Shown here piece after piece: positions 35,712 through 45,073 of a stretch of DNA of 64,000 nucleotides (the first letter of the stretch is position 1; every line of letters begins with the position of its first letter). A program made the position numbers and the translations under genes. Under the pieces are notes generated by a model. The model ran no database searches. It saw only the letters and a program-made list of their open reading frames with translations, and was not told the origin of the DNA. This stretch comes from Microbacteriaceae bacterium (GTDB lineage Bacteria > Actinomycetota > Actinomycetes > Actinomycetales > Microbacteriaceae), in the NCBI GenBank assembly GCA_025464975.1, contig JAODMT010000024.1, positions 496,001 through 560,000 of the forward strand, written 5' to 3'.

Positions 35712-36274
35712 CCGGCGGCGGTTTCGCTCGCGCTCGCGTCGTCTTCAAAGATCGCCATCGCGGCTGCCTCGGCCTTGTGGCGTTGGGCCATCAGGCCGTC
35801 ACGCCGGTGGTGACTGTAGACCCAGAATCGATAGAGCACGAACCGGAACGCGGTTCCGAGGACGAGGCCGATGAGGTTGGTGGAAATGTTATCGGCAACG
35901 AGCGATCGCAAGCCGAGCAGGTAGTGCGAAACCCAGAGACAGAGCAGGCCGATTCCGAGGCCCCCGGCCGCGACGACCGAGAATTCGAAGAGCTCGAGGA
36001 CGAAGTTCTTTCGCCGGTGATCCCGGAACGTCCAGTAGCGGTTGCCGAACCAGGTCGCGACCGTTGCAACGATCACGGAGACGATCTTCGCCCCGATCGG
36101 TTCCTGAAAGAAGTGACCCTGACCAGCGCCGCCGAGCCGCAGCGCATTGAAGATGCCGACATCGACGAAGTAGCCGATCAGGCCGACAATCCCGAACTTG
36201 AGGGCGTACCGAAGCAGAAGGTCCCACAGCCGACGGCCGATGGCGAAGGAACGAGTTGGCACGCTGGTCCTCAC
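35708..36274 (-). CDS. GtrA-family membrane protein
   Basis: 188 residues with four membrane helices (about 22-42, 58-74, 90-113, 122-145). KFGIVGLIGYFVDVGIFN and GNRYWTFRDHRR are GtrA signatures. The family is thought to help flip polyprenyl-linked sugars across the membrane, here possibly for cell-wall arabinan or surface polysaccharide. Start GTG 36274 is uncertain; TAGAAT at about 36299-36304 on the minus strand could be its -10, leaving a short leader. Confidence 0.88.
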   Translation of the reverse strand: MRTSVPTRSFAIGRRLWDLLLRYALKFGIVGLIGYFVDVGIFNALRLGGAGQGHFFQEPIGAKIVSVIVATVATWFGNRYWTFRDHRRKNFVLELFEFSVVAAGGLGIGLLCLWVSHYLLGLRSLVADNISTNLIGLVLGTAFRFVLYRFWVYSHHRRDGLMAQRHKAEAAAMAIFEDDASASETAAG

Positions 36275-36341
36275 GGTCGGCGGACGGTGATCTCGATGGA
36301 TTCTAGCTCGGCCGGTGGGCGGAACGGCGCCCCCGTCTCAG

Positions 36342-36347
36342 TAGTCT
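36342..36347 (+). promoter_or_regulatory. purK: -10 box TAGTCT, 6 nt before purK
   Basis: TAGTCT ends 6 nt before GTG 36354; predicted leaderless. Confidence 0.5.
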
Positions 36348-36353
36348 TGACTG

Positions 36354-37472
36354 GTGACTCTTCGGGTAGGCGTAATCGGTGGCGGACAACTTGCGCGAAT
36401 GATGATTCCCGCGGCGATAAATCTCGGCATCGACCTTCGGGTCCTCGCCGAGACCGCAGAGGAGTCGGCGTCGCTAGCCGTCACGGCGCTCGGTAGCCAC
36501 CTCGACATGGAGGACGTCGTGCGTTTCGCGCGGGATGTCGACGTGGTCACCTTCGACCACGAACACGTTCCTCAGCGCATTCTGCGCGAACTCGTGGACA
36601 GCGGGGTGGCCGTTCGGCCCGGACCGCATGCCCTGCTCTACGCGCAGGACAAGCTCCTGATGCGCGAGCGACTGTCCGAGCTTGGCCTCCCGGTTCCGGA
36701 CTGGGCCCGCGTCGAGACCGAGGAGCAGATCGACCGCTTTATCGAGGACCACGGCGGGCGGGCCGTGCTGAAAACGGCCAGCGGAGGTTACGACGGCAAG
36801 GGAGTGCGGGTCGTCACCTCCGGAGCGGAGGCGTCTGACTGGATCGCCCTCGGGCATCCGCTGCTCCTCGAGGAACTCGTCGACTTCCACCGGGAACTCG
36901 CGCAGGTCCTTGCCCGGCGCCCGTCCGGAGACCTGGCGTCGTGGCCCGTCGTGGAGAGCGTGCAGCGCAACGGCGTGTGCACCGAGGTGATCGCGCCGGC
37001 TCCGCTGTCGACTGGCAGAATCGCGGAGGTCGCGGAGTCGATCGCCCGCACGGTCGCCGAAAGCCTCGACGTGAGCGGGGTGCTCGCCGTGGAATTGTTT
37101 GAGACCACCGACGAACGCCTGTTGGTCAATGAGCTCGCGATGCGGCCGCACAACACCGGGCACTGGACCATCGACGGTGCCACAACGAGCCAGTTCGAGC
37201 AGCATCTTCGAGCCGTGCTCGACCTGCCGCTCGGGGCTACCAGCCCCCGCGAGCCGTGGTCGGTGATGGTCAACATTCTCGGTGGCCCGCAGTCCGGGTC
37301 TCTCGCGGACCGGTACCCCGCGGTCTTCGCTGACCAGCCATCGGTGAAGGTACACAACTACGGCAAGGACCCGCGGCCTGGCCGGAAAGTCGGTCATGTT
37401 ACGGCGGTCGGTACCGATCTCGACCAGGTGGCATTCGAGGCACGCGCCGCCGCTCTGCATTTTCAGGACTGA
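36354..37472 (+). CDS. purK: 5-(carboxyamino)imidazole ribonucleotide synthase
   Basis: 372 residues, ATP-grasp enzyme of purine synthesis converting AIR, ATP and bicarbonate to N5-CAIR. IGGGQLARMM opens the N-terminal domain; FDHEHVP, LKTASGGYDGKG and MRPHNTGHWTIDG are PurK signatures. GTG 36354 begins the fold and sits 6 nt after a TAGTCT box. purE follows after 35 bp with its own promoter box. Confidence 0.96.
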   Translation: MTLRVGVIGGGQLARMMIPAAINLGIDLRVLAETAEESASLAVTALGSHLDMEDVVRFARDVDVVTFDHEHVPQRILRELVDSGVAVRPGPHALLYAQDKLLMRERLSELGLPVPDWARVETEEQIDRFIEDHGGRAVLKTASGGYDGKGVRVVTSGAEASDWIALGHPLLLEELVDFHRELAQVLARRPSGDLASWPVVESVQRNGVCTEVIAPAPLSTGRIAEVAESIARTVAESLDVSGVLAVELFETTDERLLVNELAMRPHNTGHWTIDGATTSQFEQHLRAVLDLPLGATSPREPWSVMVNILGGPQSGSLADRYPAVFADQPSVKVHNYGKDPRPGRKVGHVTAVGTDLDQVAFEARAAALHFQD

Positions 37473-37495
37473 CGCATTTTGCGCAAACTGACGCG

Positions 37496-37501
37496 TAGGC
37501 T
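37496..37501 (+). promoter_or_regulatory. purE: -10 box TAGGCT, 6 nt before purE
   Basis: TAGGCT ends 6 nt before ATG 37508. It allows purE-LCP transcription independent of purK. TTTGCGCAAA just upstream (37478-37487) is a perfect 10-bp palindrome. Confidence 0.5.
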
Positions 37502-37507
37502 TGAAGA

Positions 37508-38020
37508 ATGATCGAAATGCCTGGCGCGCCTGCTGCGGTGGTCTCGGTCGTCATGGGGTCTGACTCCGACTGGTCGGTGATGAAGGATGCCGCGGTCGCT
37601 CTCACCGAATTCGGAATCCCTCACGAGGTCGAGGTAGTGTCCGCTCACCGAACGCCGGAGAAAATGATCACGTTCGGCCGAGAGGCAGCCGACCGTGGCA
37701 TCCGGGTGATCATCGCCGGAGCCGGCGGCGCCGCGCATCTGCCCGGAATGCTCGCGGCGGTGACGACTCTCCCGGTGATCGGGGTGCCGGTTGCGCTGGC
37801 GAAGCTCGACGGCCTCGATTCGCTCTTGTCGATCGTGCAGATGCCTGCCGGAGTGCCGGTCGCCACCGTTTCCATCGGCGGTGCCCGCAATGCCGGGTTG
37901 CTCGCCGTGCGGATGCTCGCCACCTCAGACCCTGCGCTCGCCACGGCGCTCGCCGAATTCGCGATCGGGCTCGAAGAGACCGTCGCCGAGAAGAATGCGG
38001 CCCTGAAGCTGACACTGTGA
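37508..38020 (+). CDS. purE: N5-carboxyaminoimidazole ribonucleotide mutase
   Basis: 170 residues. [12 protein letters not shown] binds the phosphate of N5-CAIR and [10 protein letters not shown] carries the catalytic His; [11 protein letters not shown] is the third conserved loop. Class I PurE, paired with PurK. The GTGA overlap with the downstream LCP gene couples a housekeeping purine gene to a cell-wall gene. Confidence 0.96.
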   Translation: MIEMPGAPAAVVSVVMGSDSDWSVMKDAAVALTEFGIPHEVEVVSAHRTPEKMITFGREAADRGIRVIIAGAGGAAHLPGMLAAVTTLPVIGVPVALAKLDGLDSLLSIVQMPAGVPVATVSIGGARNAGLLAVRMLATSDPALATALAEFAIGLEETVAEKNAALKLTL

Positions 38021-39345
38021 CCGCGATAAGCCCGATTCGTACCCCGGATACTCGCTCGGCCGACCTGATGACCAAGCGGGCGTGGTGGCTTGTGGCACTC
38101 AACCTGCTGATCCCCGGCTCGGTTCAGATGCTGGCCGGCAACCGAAGGCTCGGACGTTTCGGCCTCGCCGCGACTCTCGCGCTCTGGGTGATCGCGATAA
38201 TCGGCCTCGTCACCTGGCTGGTCGCTCATTCCGTCATCTACGCCGTCGTGACCAACGGACTGGGGCTGACGGTCGTGCAGGTCGTGCTGGCCGCCTACGC
38301 CGTGCTCTGGGTCGTCCTCACCATCGACACGCTGAGGCTCGCGCGTCTCGTGCGGGCGTCGCCGAGTGCGAGGCCGGCGATCGCAATGCTCGCTATCGTC
38401 ACGCTCTTCGCCTCAGCCGGCGTGGCCGGCTATGGAGCATTGACCGCCGGAGTCGCCAGATCCACCGTCGGCAAGATCTTCGGCGGCACCGACGTGGCGG
38501 CGCCGGTGGACCACCGGTACAACATTCTGTTGCTCGGCGGGGACGCCGGTCCGGACCGCGTGGGACTGCGGCCGGACAGCACCTCGGTCCTGAGTGTCGA
38601 CGCCGCGACCGGCGCGGCGACGATCATCGGCATCCCGCGCAACATGGAGCAGATTCAGTTTGCTCCGGGTTCCCCGCTCTGGACCGCATTCCCGCAGGGC
38701 TACAACTGCGGCGATCAGTGCCTCATCGACTACCTCTACACCTATGCGGACGAGCATCGCAGCCTGTACCCGGACGCGGCGAAGTCCGGAAGCTCCGCGG
38801 CAATCGAGGCGATGAAGGATGCCGCCGAAGGGGTGACCGGCCTCAAGATCCAGTACTTCGGGCTGATCGACATGCAAGGCTTCGCCGACCTGATCAATGC
38901 CCTCGGCGGGGTGACGATCGATGTGCCCCAGCGGACCCCGTGGGGAGGCATCACCGCCGCACGGCCGCAGGGCTACTTCGAGGTTGGGTCGCAGAAGATG
39001 ACCGGTGAGCAGGCGCTGTGGTACGCGCGGTCCCGGTACGACGGCAACGATTATCAGCGGATGGCCCGCCAGCGTCAGGTGCAAGAGGCGATGCTCACGC
39101 AGTTCCAGCCATCGGTCGTGCTCACGAAGTTTCAGGCGATCGCGACCGCCGGAGCACAGGTGGTCAAGACCGATATCCCGTCCGGCGCGCTGCCCGGGTT
39201 CGTCGATCTCGCCGACAGATCCCGAAAGCTGCCGGTGACGCGGCTGGAGCTCGTGCCGCCGATGTTCAACCCGGCACAGCCCGACTACAACAAGATCCAC
39301 GCGGCGGTGGACGCGGCAATCGCAAAGGCGACCCCGGCCCGCTAG
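38017..39345 (+). CDS. LCP-family (LytR-CpsA-Psr) glycopolymer transferase
   Basis: 442 residues. The N terminus has about four hydrophobic segments (residues 25-42, 50-70, 83-100, 120-140), more than the single anchor of classic LytR. The LCP domain (about 165-360) contains [20 protein letters not shown] and [19 protein letters not shown], with the conserved Asp and Arg residues for polyprenyl-pyrophosphate binding. It likely transfers a polysaccharide to peptidoglycan, which fits the rhamnose polymer cluster that follows. Confidence 0.93.
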   Translation: MTAISPIRTPDTRSADLMTKRAWWLVALNLLIPGSVQMLAGNRRLGRFGLAATLALWVIAIIGLVTWLVAHSVIYAVVTNGLGLTVVQVVLAAYAVLWVVLTIDTLRLARLVRASPSARPAIAMLAIVTLFASAGVAGYGALTAGVARSTVGKIFGGTDVAAPVDHRYNILLLGGDAGPDRVGLRPDSTSVLSVDAATGAATIIGIPRNMEQIQFAPGSPLWTAFPQGYNCGDQCLIDYLYTYADEHRSLYPDAAKSGSSAAIEAMKDAAEGVTGLKIQYFGLIDMQGFADLINALGGVTIDVPQRTPWGGITAARPQGYFEVGSQKMTGEQALWYARSRYDGNDYQRMARQRQVQEAMLTQFQPSVVLTKFQAIATAGAQVVKTDIPSGALPGFVDLADRSRKLPVTRLELVPPMFNPAQPDYNKIHAAVDAAIAKATPAR

Positions 39346-39346
39346 C

Positions 39347-39464
39347 GCCTGCTGGTCGAGTAGGGCGCTCAGCGCCCGTATCGAGACCTCGACCCCGGCG
39401 GGTCTCGATACGCTCGCAGGCTCGCTACTCGACCCACGGAATGCGCAGGCTCGCTACTCGACCC
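39347..39464. repeat. Dispersed GGTCGAGTAG repeat, copy C
   Basis: GGTCGAGTAGGGCGCTCAGC, then TATCGAGACC, inverted GGTCTCGATACGC and two CTCGCTACTCGACCC ends (39421-39435 and 39450-39464). Occupies the gap between convergent LCP and glycosyltransferase genes. Confidence 0.8.
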
Positions 39465-39471
39465 CGGAACC

Positions 39472-40611
39472 CTACAGGTCGGCGTGCAGCTGCCAGACTC
39501 GCTCCGCCGAGTCGCGCCAGCTGTAGGCCCTGGCTCGATCGCGACCCTCGATGTCCATCTGGGCGGCCCGCGCCGGATCGGCAAGCACCGACGCGATGGC
39601 CTCGCCGAGTCGCTCGGAATACTCGGATCGAGGTTCGCGAGCCACCGCCAGGCCGGCGCCGGCCGAGACCTCGACAACGGCCGGGTCATCCGAGTGCACG
39701 ACAGGAGTGCCAAGGCTGAACGCTTCGATCACGGGGAGCCCGAAGCCCTCGGCGAGGCTGGGGAAGACGAAGACGGCGGCCCGATCCAGGGCGACGGCGA
39801 GGTCGGCGTCGGTGAGGTAGCCGAGGGACCGCACCCGCCCCTCGTCAAGACCGGCCTGGGCGGCGATGGCCGGCACGTCGAGACCGTTCCATCCCTCCGG
39901 CCCCACGATGAGGAGGGTGTACCCCTCGAGCTCGGGTTGACGCATCGCCTCGATGAGCGAAATGAGGCCCTTGCGTGGCTCGAGAGTGCCGACGCTCAGG
40001 ATGTAGCGTTCCGGGAGGTTCAGACGCTCGGCGCGCACATCGGGGTCGACGGGAAGGGCAAGCTTCGAACTGACCGCCCCACCGATTACCCGGATCCGGT
40101 CCCCGAAGTCGAGGATCTCGCCCAGCTGGGCTGCGACGGCATGGGTCGGCACGACCACAGCGTCCGCGTATCGTTGCGCGCGCTTCGCCATTGACTTGTA
40201 CCAGCCGAGACGGCGGGTCGACAGGGCCTCCGGATTGCTCCAGGGAATCGTGTCGTGGATCGTCACGGCCACCTGCTCGCCGACGTTGTTGATTCTGTCG
40301 TGCCGGTAGAGCGGCGCGAAGAGTCCCGTCGCGTGCAGCATCCCCGATCCCGGCAGGCGAGTAAAGCCGTGCTGCCAGGCCAGCTCGAGTTCGCGTCGGG
40401 CGAGGGCGCTCTTAAACAGGCCGGCGAGGCCGGGCAGAAGAGTCTGGATGCGTTCGTAGTCGGGCTCCGGGCTGGCCGAGACTACCCCGGACACCTCGCA
40501 CCCGGCGGGCGCGGTGCGGATGAGTTCGCGAGTGAGTTCCTCGGTGTAGCGACCGATGCCGCCGGGGATCGGCGCCACAATCTGGTCCACGATCACGCGA
40601 AGGGTCGTCAT
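39472..40611 (-). CDS. Glycosyltransferase family 4 (GT-B fold)
   Basis: 379 residues. The N-terminal half carries the acceptor domain (VDQIVAPIPGGIGRYTEEL); the C-terminal half has LSVGTLEPRKGL, a nucleotide-sugar motif, and FVFPSLAEGFGLPVIEAFSLGTPVV, the E-x7-E motif of retaining GT4 enzymes. Resembles mannosyl- or rhamnosyltransferases of polysaccharide clusters; donor not determinable. TTGGAGCGAG precedes the ATG. Confidence 0.9.
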   Translation of the reverse strand: MTTLRVIVDQIVAPIPGGIGRYTEELTRELIRTAPAGCEVSGVVSASPEPDYERIQTLLPGLAGLFKSALARRELELAWQHGFTRLPGSGMLHATGLFAPLYRHDRINNVGEQVAVTIHDTIPWSNPEALSTRRLGWYKSMAKRAQRYADAVVVPTHAVAAQLGEILDFGDRIRVIGGAVSSKLALPVDPDVRAERLNLPERYILSVGTLEPRKGLISLIEAMRQPELEGYTLLIVGPEGWNGLDVPAIAAQAGLDEGRVRSLGYLTDADLAVALDRAAVFVFPSLAEGFGLPVIEAFSLGTPVVHSDDPAVVEVSAGAGLAVAREPRSEYSERLGEAIASVLADPARAAQMDIEGRDRARAYSWRDSAERVWQLHADL

Positions 40612-40697
40612 CTCGCTCCAATGAATCCTGCGGTATCGTCGCTTTCTTCCGGAACTTTACCAGCGGGTCCTGACTACCCCATAAATGGGGCCACAGT

Positions 40698-41561
40698 CTA
40701 GACCGTTGGGGCGATGACGAGCACTCCTGCCGAATGCGCGGCAGACAGCGCGGCGCGCCAGTTGCGCATCGGAGAAATGCCTGCCCGTGCCCAGCCGTCA
40801 TGCCCGAGAACGGAGTAGTCCGGTCGGGGAGCGGGGCGCACGAACTCCGCGCTCGTCGTGGGCTTGACCCGGTCGGGGTCCAGTCCGACCACCCGGAAGA
40901 TCTCCTGCGTGAAGTCGAACCAGCTCGCTTCGCCCGCGTTGGTGGCGTGGTACACGCCCGGCGCGGCATCGGCGTCGAGGAGTTCGACGATCTGTCGAGC
41001 GAGGTCTCCGGTCCAGGTCGGTTGACCGAGCTGGTCCGTCACGACGCTGACCGTGTCGTGGCTTGCCGCGAGCCGCAGCATCGTCTTGGCGAAGTTCGGG
41101 CCGCCCGCGCCGTACAGCCACGCGGTGCGCACAATGTAGGTGCCATCCGGATTCGCCGCGAGGGCGAGACGTTCACCCTCGGCCTTGGTGCGCCCGTAGG
41201 CGGAGATCGGGTTGAGCGGAGTCGACTCGTCGTACGGGCTGGTGGCGGACCCGTCGAATACATAGTCCGTCGACACCTGCACGAGTCGAGCGTTGCCCTC
41301 GGCGGCCGCGATCGCCAGGTTCTGCGCGCCGGTCGCATTCACCGCGAACGCGAGGTCCTCGTTCGCTTCGGCGTCGTCCACCTTCGTGTAGGCGGAGGCG
41401 TTGATGACGACGTCGTGACCCGCAACTGCCGCGCGAACCGCGTCGAGATTCGTAACGTCAAGGTCGGCTCGGGAGAGGGCGGTCACGTCCCGACCGGCAA
41501 GCGCCTGTTGGAGATCCTGGCCGAGCATGCCCCCGGCGCCGGCGATGAGATATTTGGTCAC
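40698..41561 (-). CDS. rfbD: dTDP-4-dehydrorhamnose reductase
   Basis: 287 residues, last step of dTDP-L-rhamnose synthesis. NAD(P) fold YLIAGAGGMLGQDL, substrate motif STDYVFDG and catalytic YGRTKAEGE (Y-x3-K). The GTG start at 41561 overlaps the rfbB stop (GTGA); the longer frame to 41615 is rejected. The final ~12 residues (SAGVLVIAPTV) exceed the usual end. Confidence 0.95.
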   Translation of the reverse strand: MTKYLIAGAGGMLGQDLQQALAGRDVTALSRADLDVTNLDAVRAAVAGHDVVINASAYTKVDDAEANEDLAFAVNATGAQNLAIAAAEGNARLVQVSTDYVFDGSATSPYDESTPLNPISAYGRTKAEGERLALAANPDGTYIVRTAWLYGAGGPNFAKTMLRLAASHDTVSVVTDQLGQPTWTGDLARQIVELLDADAAPGVYHATNAGEASWFDFTQEIFRVVGLDPDRVKPTTSAEFVRPAPRPDYSVLGHDGWARAGISPMRNWRAALSAAHSAGVLVIAPTV

Positions 41562-42541
41562 AGCGCGGCACGCTCCTTGAGCGGCTCCCACCAGGAGCGA
41601 TTGTCGCGGTACCACTGCACGACATCGGCGAGTCCCTGTTCGAACGGAACCTGCGGCTCATAGCCCAGCTCGGAACGAATTTTGGAGATGTCGACGCTAT
41701 ACCGCAGGTCGTGGCCGAGTCGATCGGTGACCCGGTCGACGTAGGACCAGTCCTTGCCGGTGGCGTCGAGCAGCAGCTGGGTGAGCTCCTTGTTGGTGAG
41801 CTCGGTGCCGCCGCCGATGTTGTAGATTTCCCCGGGCCGACCGCCGGTCAGCACCATCGCGATGCCTCGGCAGTGGTCATCCACGTGCAGCCAGTCGCGG
41901 ATGTTGTTGCCTTCGCCGTACAGCGGAACGTGCTTGTCGTCGATGAGGTTGGTGACGAAGAGCGGAATCACCTTCTCGGGGAAGTGGTACGGGCCGTAGT
42001 TGTTGGAGCACCGCGTGATCGACAGGTTGAGGCCGTGGGTGCGGAAGTAGCTGCGGGCGAGCAGGTCGCTTCCCGCCTTCGACGCAGAGTAGGGGGAGTT
42101 CGGCTCGAGCGGGCGTTGCTCGTCCCAGGAGCCTTCCGCGATGGATCCGTACACCTCGTCCGTCGACACGTGCACGAAGCGCTTGAGATCGGCGCGAAGC
42201 GCGGCGTCGAGCAGTCGCTGAGTGCCGAGAACGTTGGTCTCGACGAAAATGCCCGAATCCCGCACGGAGCGGTCGACGTGCGACTCGGCGGCGAAGTGAA
42301 CGACGGCGTCCACCGTGGGCAGCAGCTGATCGAGCAGCGCGGAGTCGCGGATGTCACCCTTGACGAATTCGTACCGTGGCGATTCAGCGACGGGAGCCAG
42401 ATTTTCCAGATTGCCGGAGTAGGTGAGAGCGTCAAGCACCAACACCTCGGCTCCCTCGAGTCCCGGGTAGGCGTCTTGCAGTGTGCGGCGAACGAAGTTC
42501 GAGCCGATGAAGCCGGCGCCGCCGGTGACGAGAATTTTCAC
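41558..42541 (-). CDS. rfbB: dTDP-glucose 4,6-dehydratase
   Basis: 327 residues, second step of dTDP-rhamnose synthesis. ILVTGGAGFIGSNFVRR at the N terminus, FAAESHVDRS, STDEVYGS and catalytic YSASKAGSD with Tyr and Lys; ITRCSNNYGPYHFPEK is characteristic for RmlB. GTG start at 42541, with TAAACT 15 nt upstream and CAGGACTTCAGA in between. Divergent from rfbC by 72 bp. Confidence 0.96.
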   Translation of the reverse strand: MKILVTGGAGFIGSNFVRRTLQDAYPGLEGAEVLVLDALTYSGNLENLAPVAESPRYEFVKGDIRDSALLDQLLPTVDAVVHFAAESHVDRSVRDSGIFVETNVLGTQRLLDAALRADLKRFVHVSTDEVYGSIAEGSWDEQRPLEPNSPYSASKAGSDLLARSYFRTHGLNLSITRCSNNYGPYHFPEKVIPLFVTNLIDDKHVPLYGEGNNIRDWLHVDDHCRGIAMVLTGGRPGEIYNIGGGTELTNKELTQLLLDATGKDWSYVDRVTDRLGHDLRYSVDISKIRSELGYEPQVPFEQGLADVVQWYRDNRSWWEPLKERAAL

Positions 42542-42556
42542 TCTGAAGTCCTGTTC

Positions 42557-42562
42557 AGTTTA
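42557..42562 (-). promoter_or_regulatory. rfbBD -10 box TAAACT
   Basis: Minus-strand TAAACT 15 nt before rfbB, giving a leader of about 8 nt. Mirrors the TAAACT of rfbC on the opposite strand. Confidence 0.45.
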
Positions 42563-42600
42563 CGAATTCAACCTGTCGATTCTAGTGAGGGGCTCGTTGC

Positions 42601-42606
42601 TAAACT
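42601..42606 (+). promoter_or_regulatory. rfbCA -10 box TAAACT, 7 nt before rfbC
   Basis: TAAACT ends 7 nt before GTG 42614. The two divergent pairs of rhamnose genes thus share identical -10 boxes in one 72-bp region. Confidence 0.5.
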
Positions 42607-42613
42607 TCCCATC

Positions 42614-43225
42614 GTGCAAATTCGCGAACTATCAGTGCCCGATTCCTACGAGATCACCCCGATTCTAAGGACGGATGACCGCGGCGTCTTCTTCGAGAGC
42701 TATCGGTTCGACCGACTCGAGGAGGCGGTGGGGCACCCGCTGACACTTCGCCAGGCAAACACTTCCGTGTCCAAGAAAGGCGTTGTCCGCGGCATCCACT
42801 ACGCCGAGGTTCCGCTTGGTCAGGCGAAGTACGTGACGTGCACGCACGGGGCGGTACTCGACTTCGTCGTCGACATTCGGGTCGGCTCCCCGACATACGG
42901 ACAGTGGGACTCAGTGCGTCTGGATGACGTCGACTACCGCTCGATCTACATCGCCGAGGGGCTCGGACACGCGTTCATCGCCCTCACCGAGGGCGCAATC
43001 GTGAGCTACCTGGTGAGCGACGTCTACAACCCGGTACGGGAACGAGGCATCGACCCCCGGGATCCCACCGTCGGGCTGGTCTTCCCGGCGGAGGCCGGAG
43101 AGCCCCTTCTCTCGGAAAAGGACCTCCAGGCCCCGAGCCTCGCCGAGGCGGCCGACGCGGGGTTCCTTCCGGATGCCGCCGCGGTTGCGGCCTTCTACGC
43201 TTCGCTCAACGGGGCCAGCGCCTGA
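42614..43225 (+). CDS. rfbC: dTDP-4-dehydrorhamnose 3,5-epimerase
   Basis: 203 residues, cupin-fold epimerase, third step of dTDP-L-rhamnose synthesis. [27 protein letters not shown] with the catalytic His, and [17 protein letters not shown] are RmlC motifs. GTG 42614 was chosen because the family N terminus begins here and TAAACT lies 7 nt upstream; the long frame from 41711 is antisense to rfbB. TGATG overlap with rfbA. Confidence 0.95.
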   Translation: MQIRELSVPDSYEITPILRTDDRGVFFESYRFDRLEEAVGHPLTLRQANTSVSKKGVVRGIHYAEVPLGQAKYVTCTHGAVLDFVVDIRVGSPTYGQWDSVRLDDVDYRSIYIAEGLGHAFIALTEGAIVSYLVSDVYNPVRERGIDPRDPTVGLVFPAEAGEPLLSEKDLQAPSLAEAADAGFLPDAAAVAAFYASLNGASA

Positions 43226-44088
43226 TGCGCGGAATCATCCTCGCCGGTGGCTCCGGCACGCGCCTTTGGCCGATCACCAAGGGCATCTCGAAGCAGCTCA
43301 TGCCGATCTACGACAAGCCGATGATCTACTACCCCTTGTCGACACTGCTCATGGCGGGAATCACCGAGATCCTGATTATCACCACTCCCGAGTACAACGC
43401 CCAGTTCCGGGCATTGCTCGGGGATGGCTCGGAACTCGGCATCACGATCGAATACGCGACCCAGCCCTCTCCCGACGGACTGGCCCAGGCCTTCATCATC
43501 GGCGAGGAATTTCTCGGTGACGAGAGCGCGGCGCTCGTGCTCGGCGACAACATCTTCCACGGCGCGGGACTCGGATCCGCGCTTCGCGGGAATGCGGCGA
43601 TCGACGGAGCGATGATTTTCGCGTATCACGTCGCGAATCCGAACGCGTACGGCGTCGTCGAGTTCGACAAGCAGATGAACGCCATCTCGATCGAGGAAAA
43701 ACCGGTCAGCCCGAAGAGCAGTTTCGCGGTCCCGGGGCTGTACTTCTACGACAATTCCGTCATCGAGGTCGCGAAGTCGATCAAGCCAAGCGCCCGAGGC
43801 GAGCTGGAGATTTCGACGGTCAACGAGTACTACCTGAGAGAGGGAAGACTCAAGGTACAGGTTCTCGACCGCGGAACCGCGTGGCTCGACACGGGAACCT
43901 TCGAGTCGATGGTGCAGGCAACGGAGTTCGTCAAGGTGGTCGAAGATCGCCAGGGCTTCAAGATCGGCTGCATCGAGGAGATCGCCTGGCGCGCGGGATG
44001 GATCGACGACGAGCAACTTGACCGTCTCGCCGCACCGCTGCAGAAGAGCGGTTACGGGCGATACCTCAGCTCGCTGCTGGGCAAGTAG
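43225..44088 (+). CDS. rfbA: Glucose-1-phosphate thymidylyltransferase
   Basis: 287 residues, first step of dTDP-rhamnose synthesis. [20 protein letters not shown] is the nucleotidyltransferase signature; [14 protein letters not shown] and LGDNIFHG are RmlA motifs, and the C terminus includes [12 protein letters not shown]. Full length. Coupled to rfbC by one-base overlap. Confidence 0.96.
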   Translation: MRGIILAGGSGTRLWPITKGISKQLMPIYDKPMIYYPLSTLLMAGITEILIITTPEYNAQFRALLGDGSELGITIEYATQPSPDGLAQAFIIGEEFLGDESAALVLGDNIFHGAGLGSALRGNAAIDGAMIFAYHVANPNAYGVVEFDKQMNAISIEEKPVSPKSSFAVPGLYFYDNSVIEVAKSIKPSARGELEISTVNEYYLREGRLKVQVLDRGTAWLDTGTFESMVQATEFVKVVEDRQGFKIGCIEEIAWRAGWIDDEQLDRLAAPLQKSGYGRYLSSLLGK

Positions 44089-44118
44089 GAGCCGCCGCCG
44101 CGGGATGTCGGCTACGCA

Positions 44119-44144
44119 GGTTCGGTTCTACGACCGGCCGAACC
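44119..44144. terminator. Short hairpin between convergent rfbA and the methyltransferase
   Basis: GGTTCGG (44119-44125) and CCGAACC (44138-44144) flank the methyltransferase stop codon. The gap between the genes is only 39 bp; no T-run. Confidence 0.35.
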
Positions 44145-45030
44145 GGCGCAGCGCGCCGCTCACACGGCGGGCCTGGTAGCCGACAGTGTGACGTCGAGCG
44201 TCGTCCAGTTCATCCCGAAGCTGTTTTTCCCGCGCCTGGGAGCCATCCTTCTCGTCGATGAGTGCCTGGATGTAGCCGATGATTTCGTCGTTGGGCATTG
44301 GGCGCCTGCGCTCCGCCGCCTTGGTCAGCGAATCGGAGTCTGTCGGGTAGGCGGTGCCAACGTATTGGAAGACCTGCGCCTCCGTCTCGTTCATCAGCGC
44401 GAAGAATCGGTCGTCCGGCGTCAAACCGAGCTGCGCCAGTCGGTCCCGCAGCCAGGACTGTGGGTACTCGACGACAACCGGGCGTTCGTCGACGATCGTG
44501 TATCCGCCCTCGGTGAAGGCGTTTGCGATCTCGATCTTGTCGTAGAAGTGAAAGTGGGTCCGGTCGAGCAGCCCGGTTTCCGTGTAGGGAAATTGACCGG
44601 CGAGAAGGTCGAGTCGTACCGACAGATGACCCATGTGGGGGATCGAGTAGGCGACGAACCCGCCCGGGTTGAGCGCAACCCTCAAGGACCTGAGCGTCTC
44701 CCGGGCGTCGGGAAGATGTTCGATCACGTCCGCGAAAATGATCACATCGAACTGCCCGAGGGACTCCACGGCACCGGGCCTGGTGATGTCGAGGACGCGA
44801 GCCTCGGTGAGCACCCCCGCGGCAACGGCGATGTCGGCGGCATTCAGGTCGATGCCGGTCACGGAGCACGACTTCTCGCGCATCAGGGCGGCGCCGAAGT
44901 TTCCGGTAGAGCAACCGACGTCGAGGACCGTGGCACCCTCTGGGATCAGTTCGAACAGATTTGCCCAGCTGTTGTTCTGGGTGCCAGCTACGAACTCGTG
45001 CTGGGCGTAGGGCGATACATCGTCGGTCAC
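44128..45030 (-). CDS. Class I SAM methyltransferase with C-terminal coiled coil
   Basis: 300 residues from GTG 45030. Methyltransf_23-type domain (residues 30-200) with SAM motif VLDVGCSTGNFG and IIFADVIEHLPDA. A linker is followed by a charged helix IQALIDEKDGSQAREKQLRD (about 255-285) that can form a coiled coil and a basic end. It lies beside a rhamnosyltransferase and Wzt/Wzm. Likely methylates a sugar, perhaps the non-reducing end of the exported glycan. TATAGT ends 6 nt before the GTG. The longer frame to 45342 is antisense-type shadow over the next gene. Confidence 0.85.
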   Translation of the reverse strand: MTDDVSPYAQHEFVAGTQNNSWANLFELIPEGATVLDVGCSTGNFGAALMREKSCSVTGIDLNAADIAVAAGVLTEARVLDITRPGAVESLGQFDVIIFADVIEHLPDARETLRSLRVALNPGGFVAYSIPHMGHLSVRLDLLAGQFPYTETGLLDRTHFHFYDKIEIANAFTEGGYTIVDERPVVVEYPQSWLRDRLAQLGLTPDDRFFALMNETEAQVFQYVGTAYPTDSDSLTKAAERRRPMPNDEIIGYIQALIDEKDGSQAREKQLRDELDDARRHTVGYQARRVSGALRRFGRS

Positions 45031-45036
45031 CAGATG

Positions 45037-45042
45037 ACTATA
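45037..45042 (-). promoter_or_regulatory. -10 box TATAGT, 6 nt before the methyltransferase
   Basis: Best match to TATAAT among the leaderless boxes in this window; inside the 43-bp gap after the GT2 gene, giving the methyltransferase its own promoter. Confidence 0.55.
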
Positions 45043-45073
45043 CAAGTGCAGGACACTGACCGCGGCGCTGTGA

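Noticed and set aside
36338-37460. Minus-strand frames over purK
   Set aside because: purK signatures on the plus strand are complete; the antisense frames show no domain.
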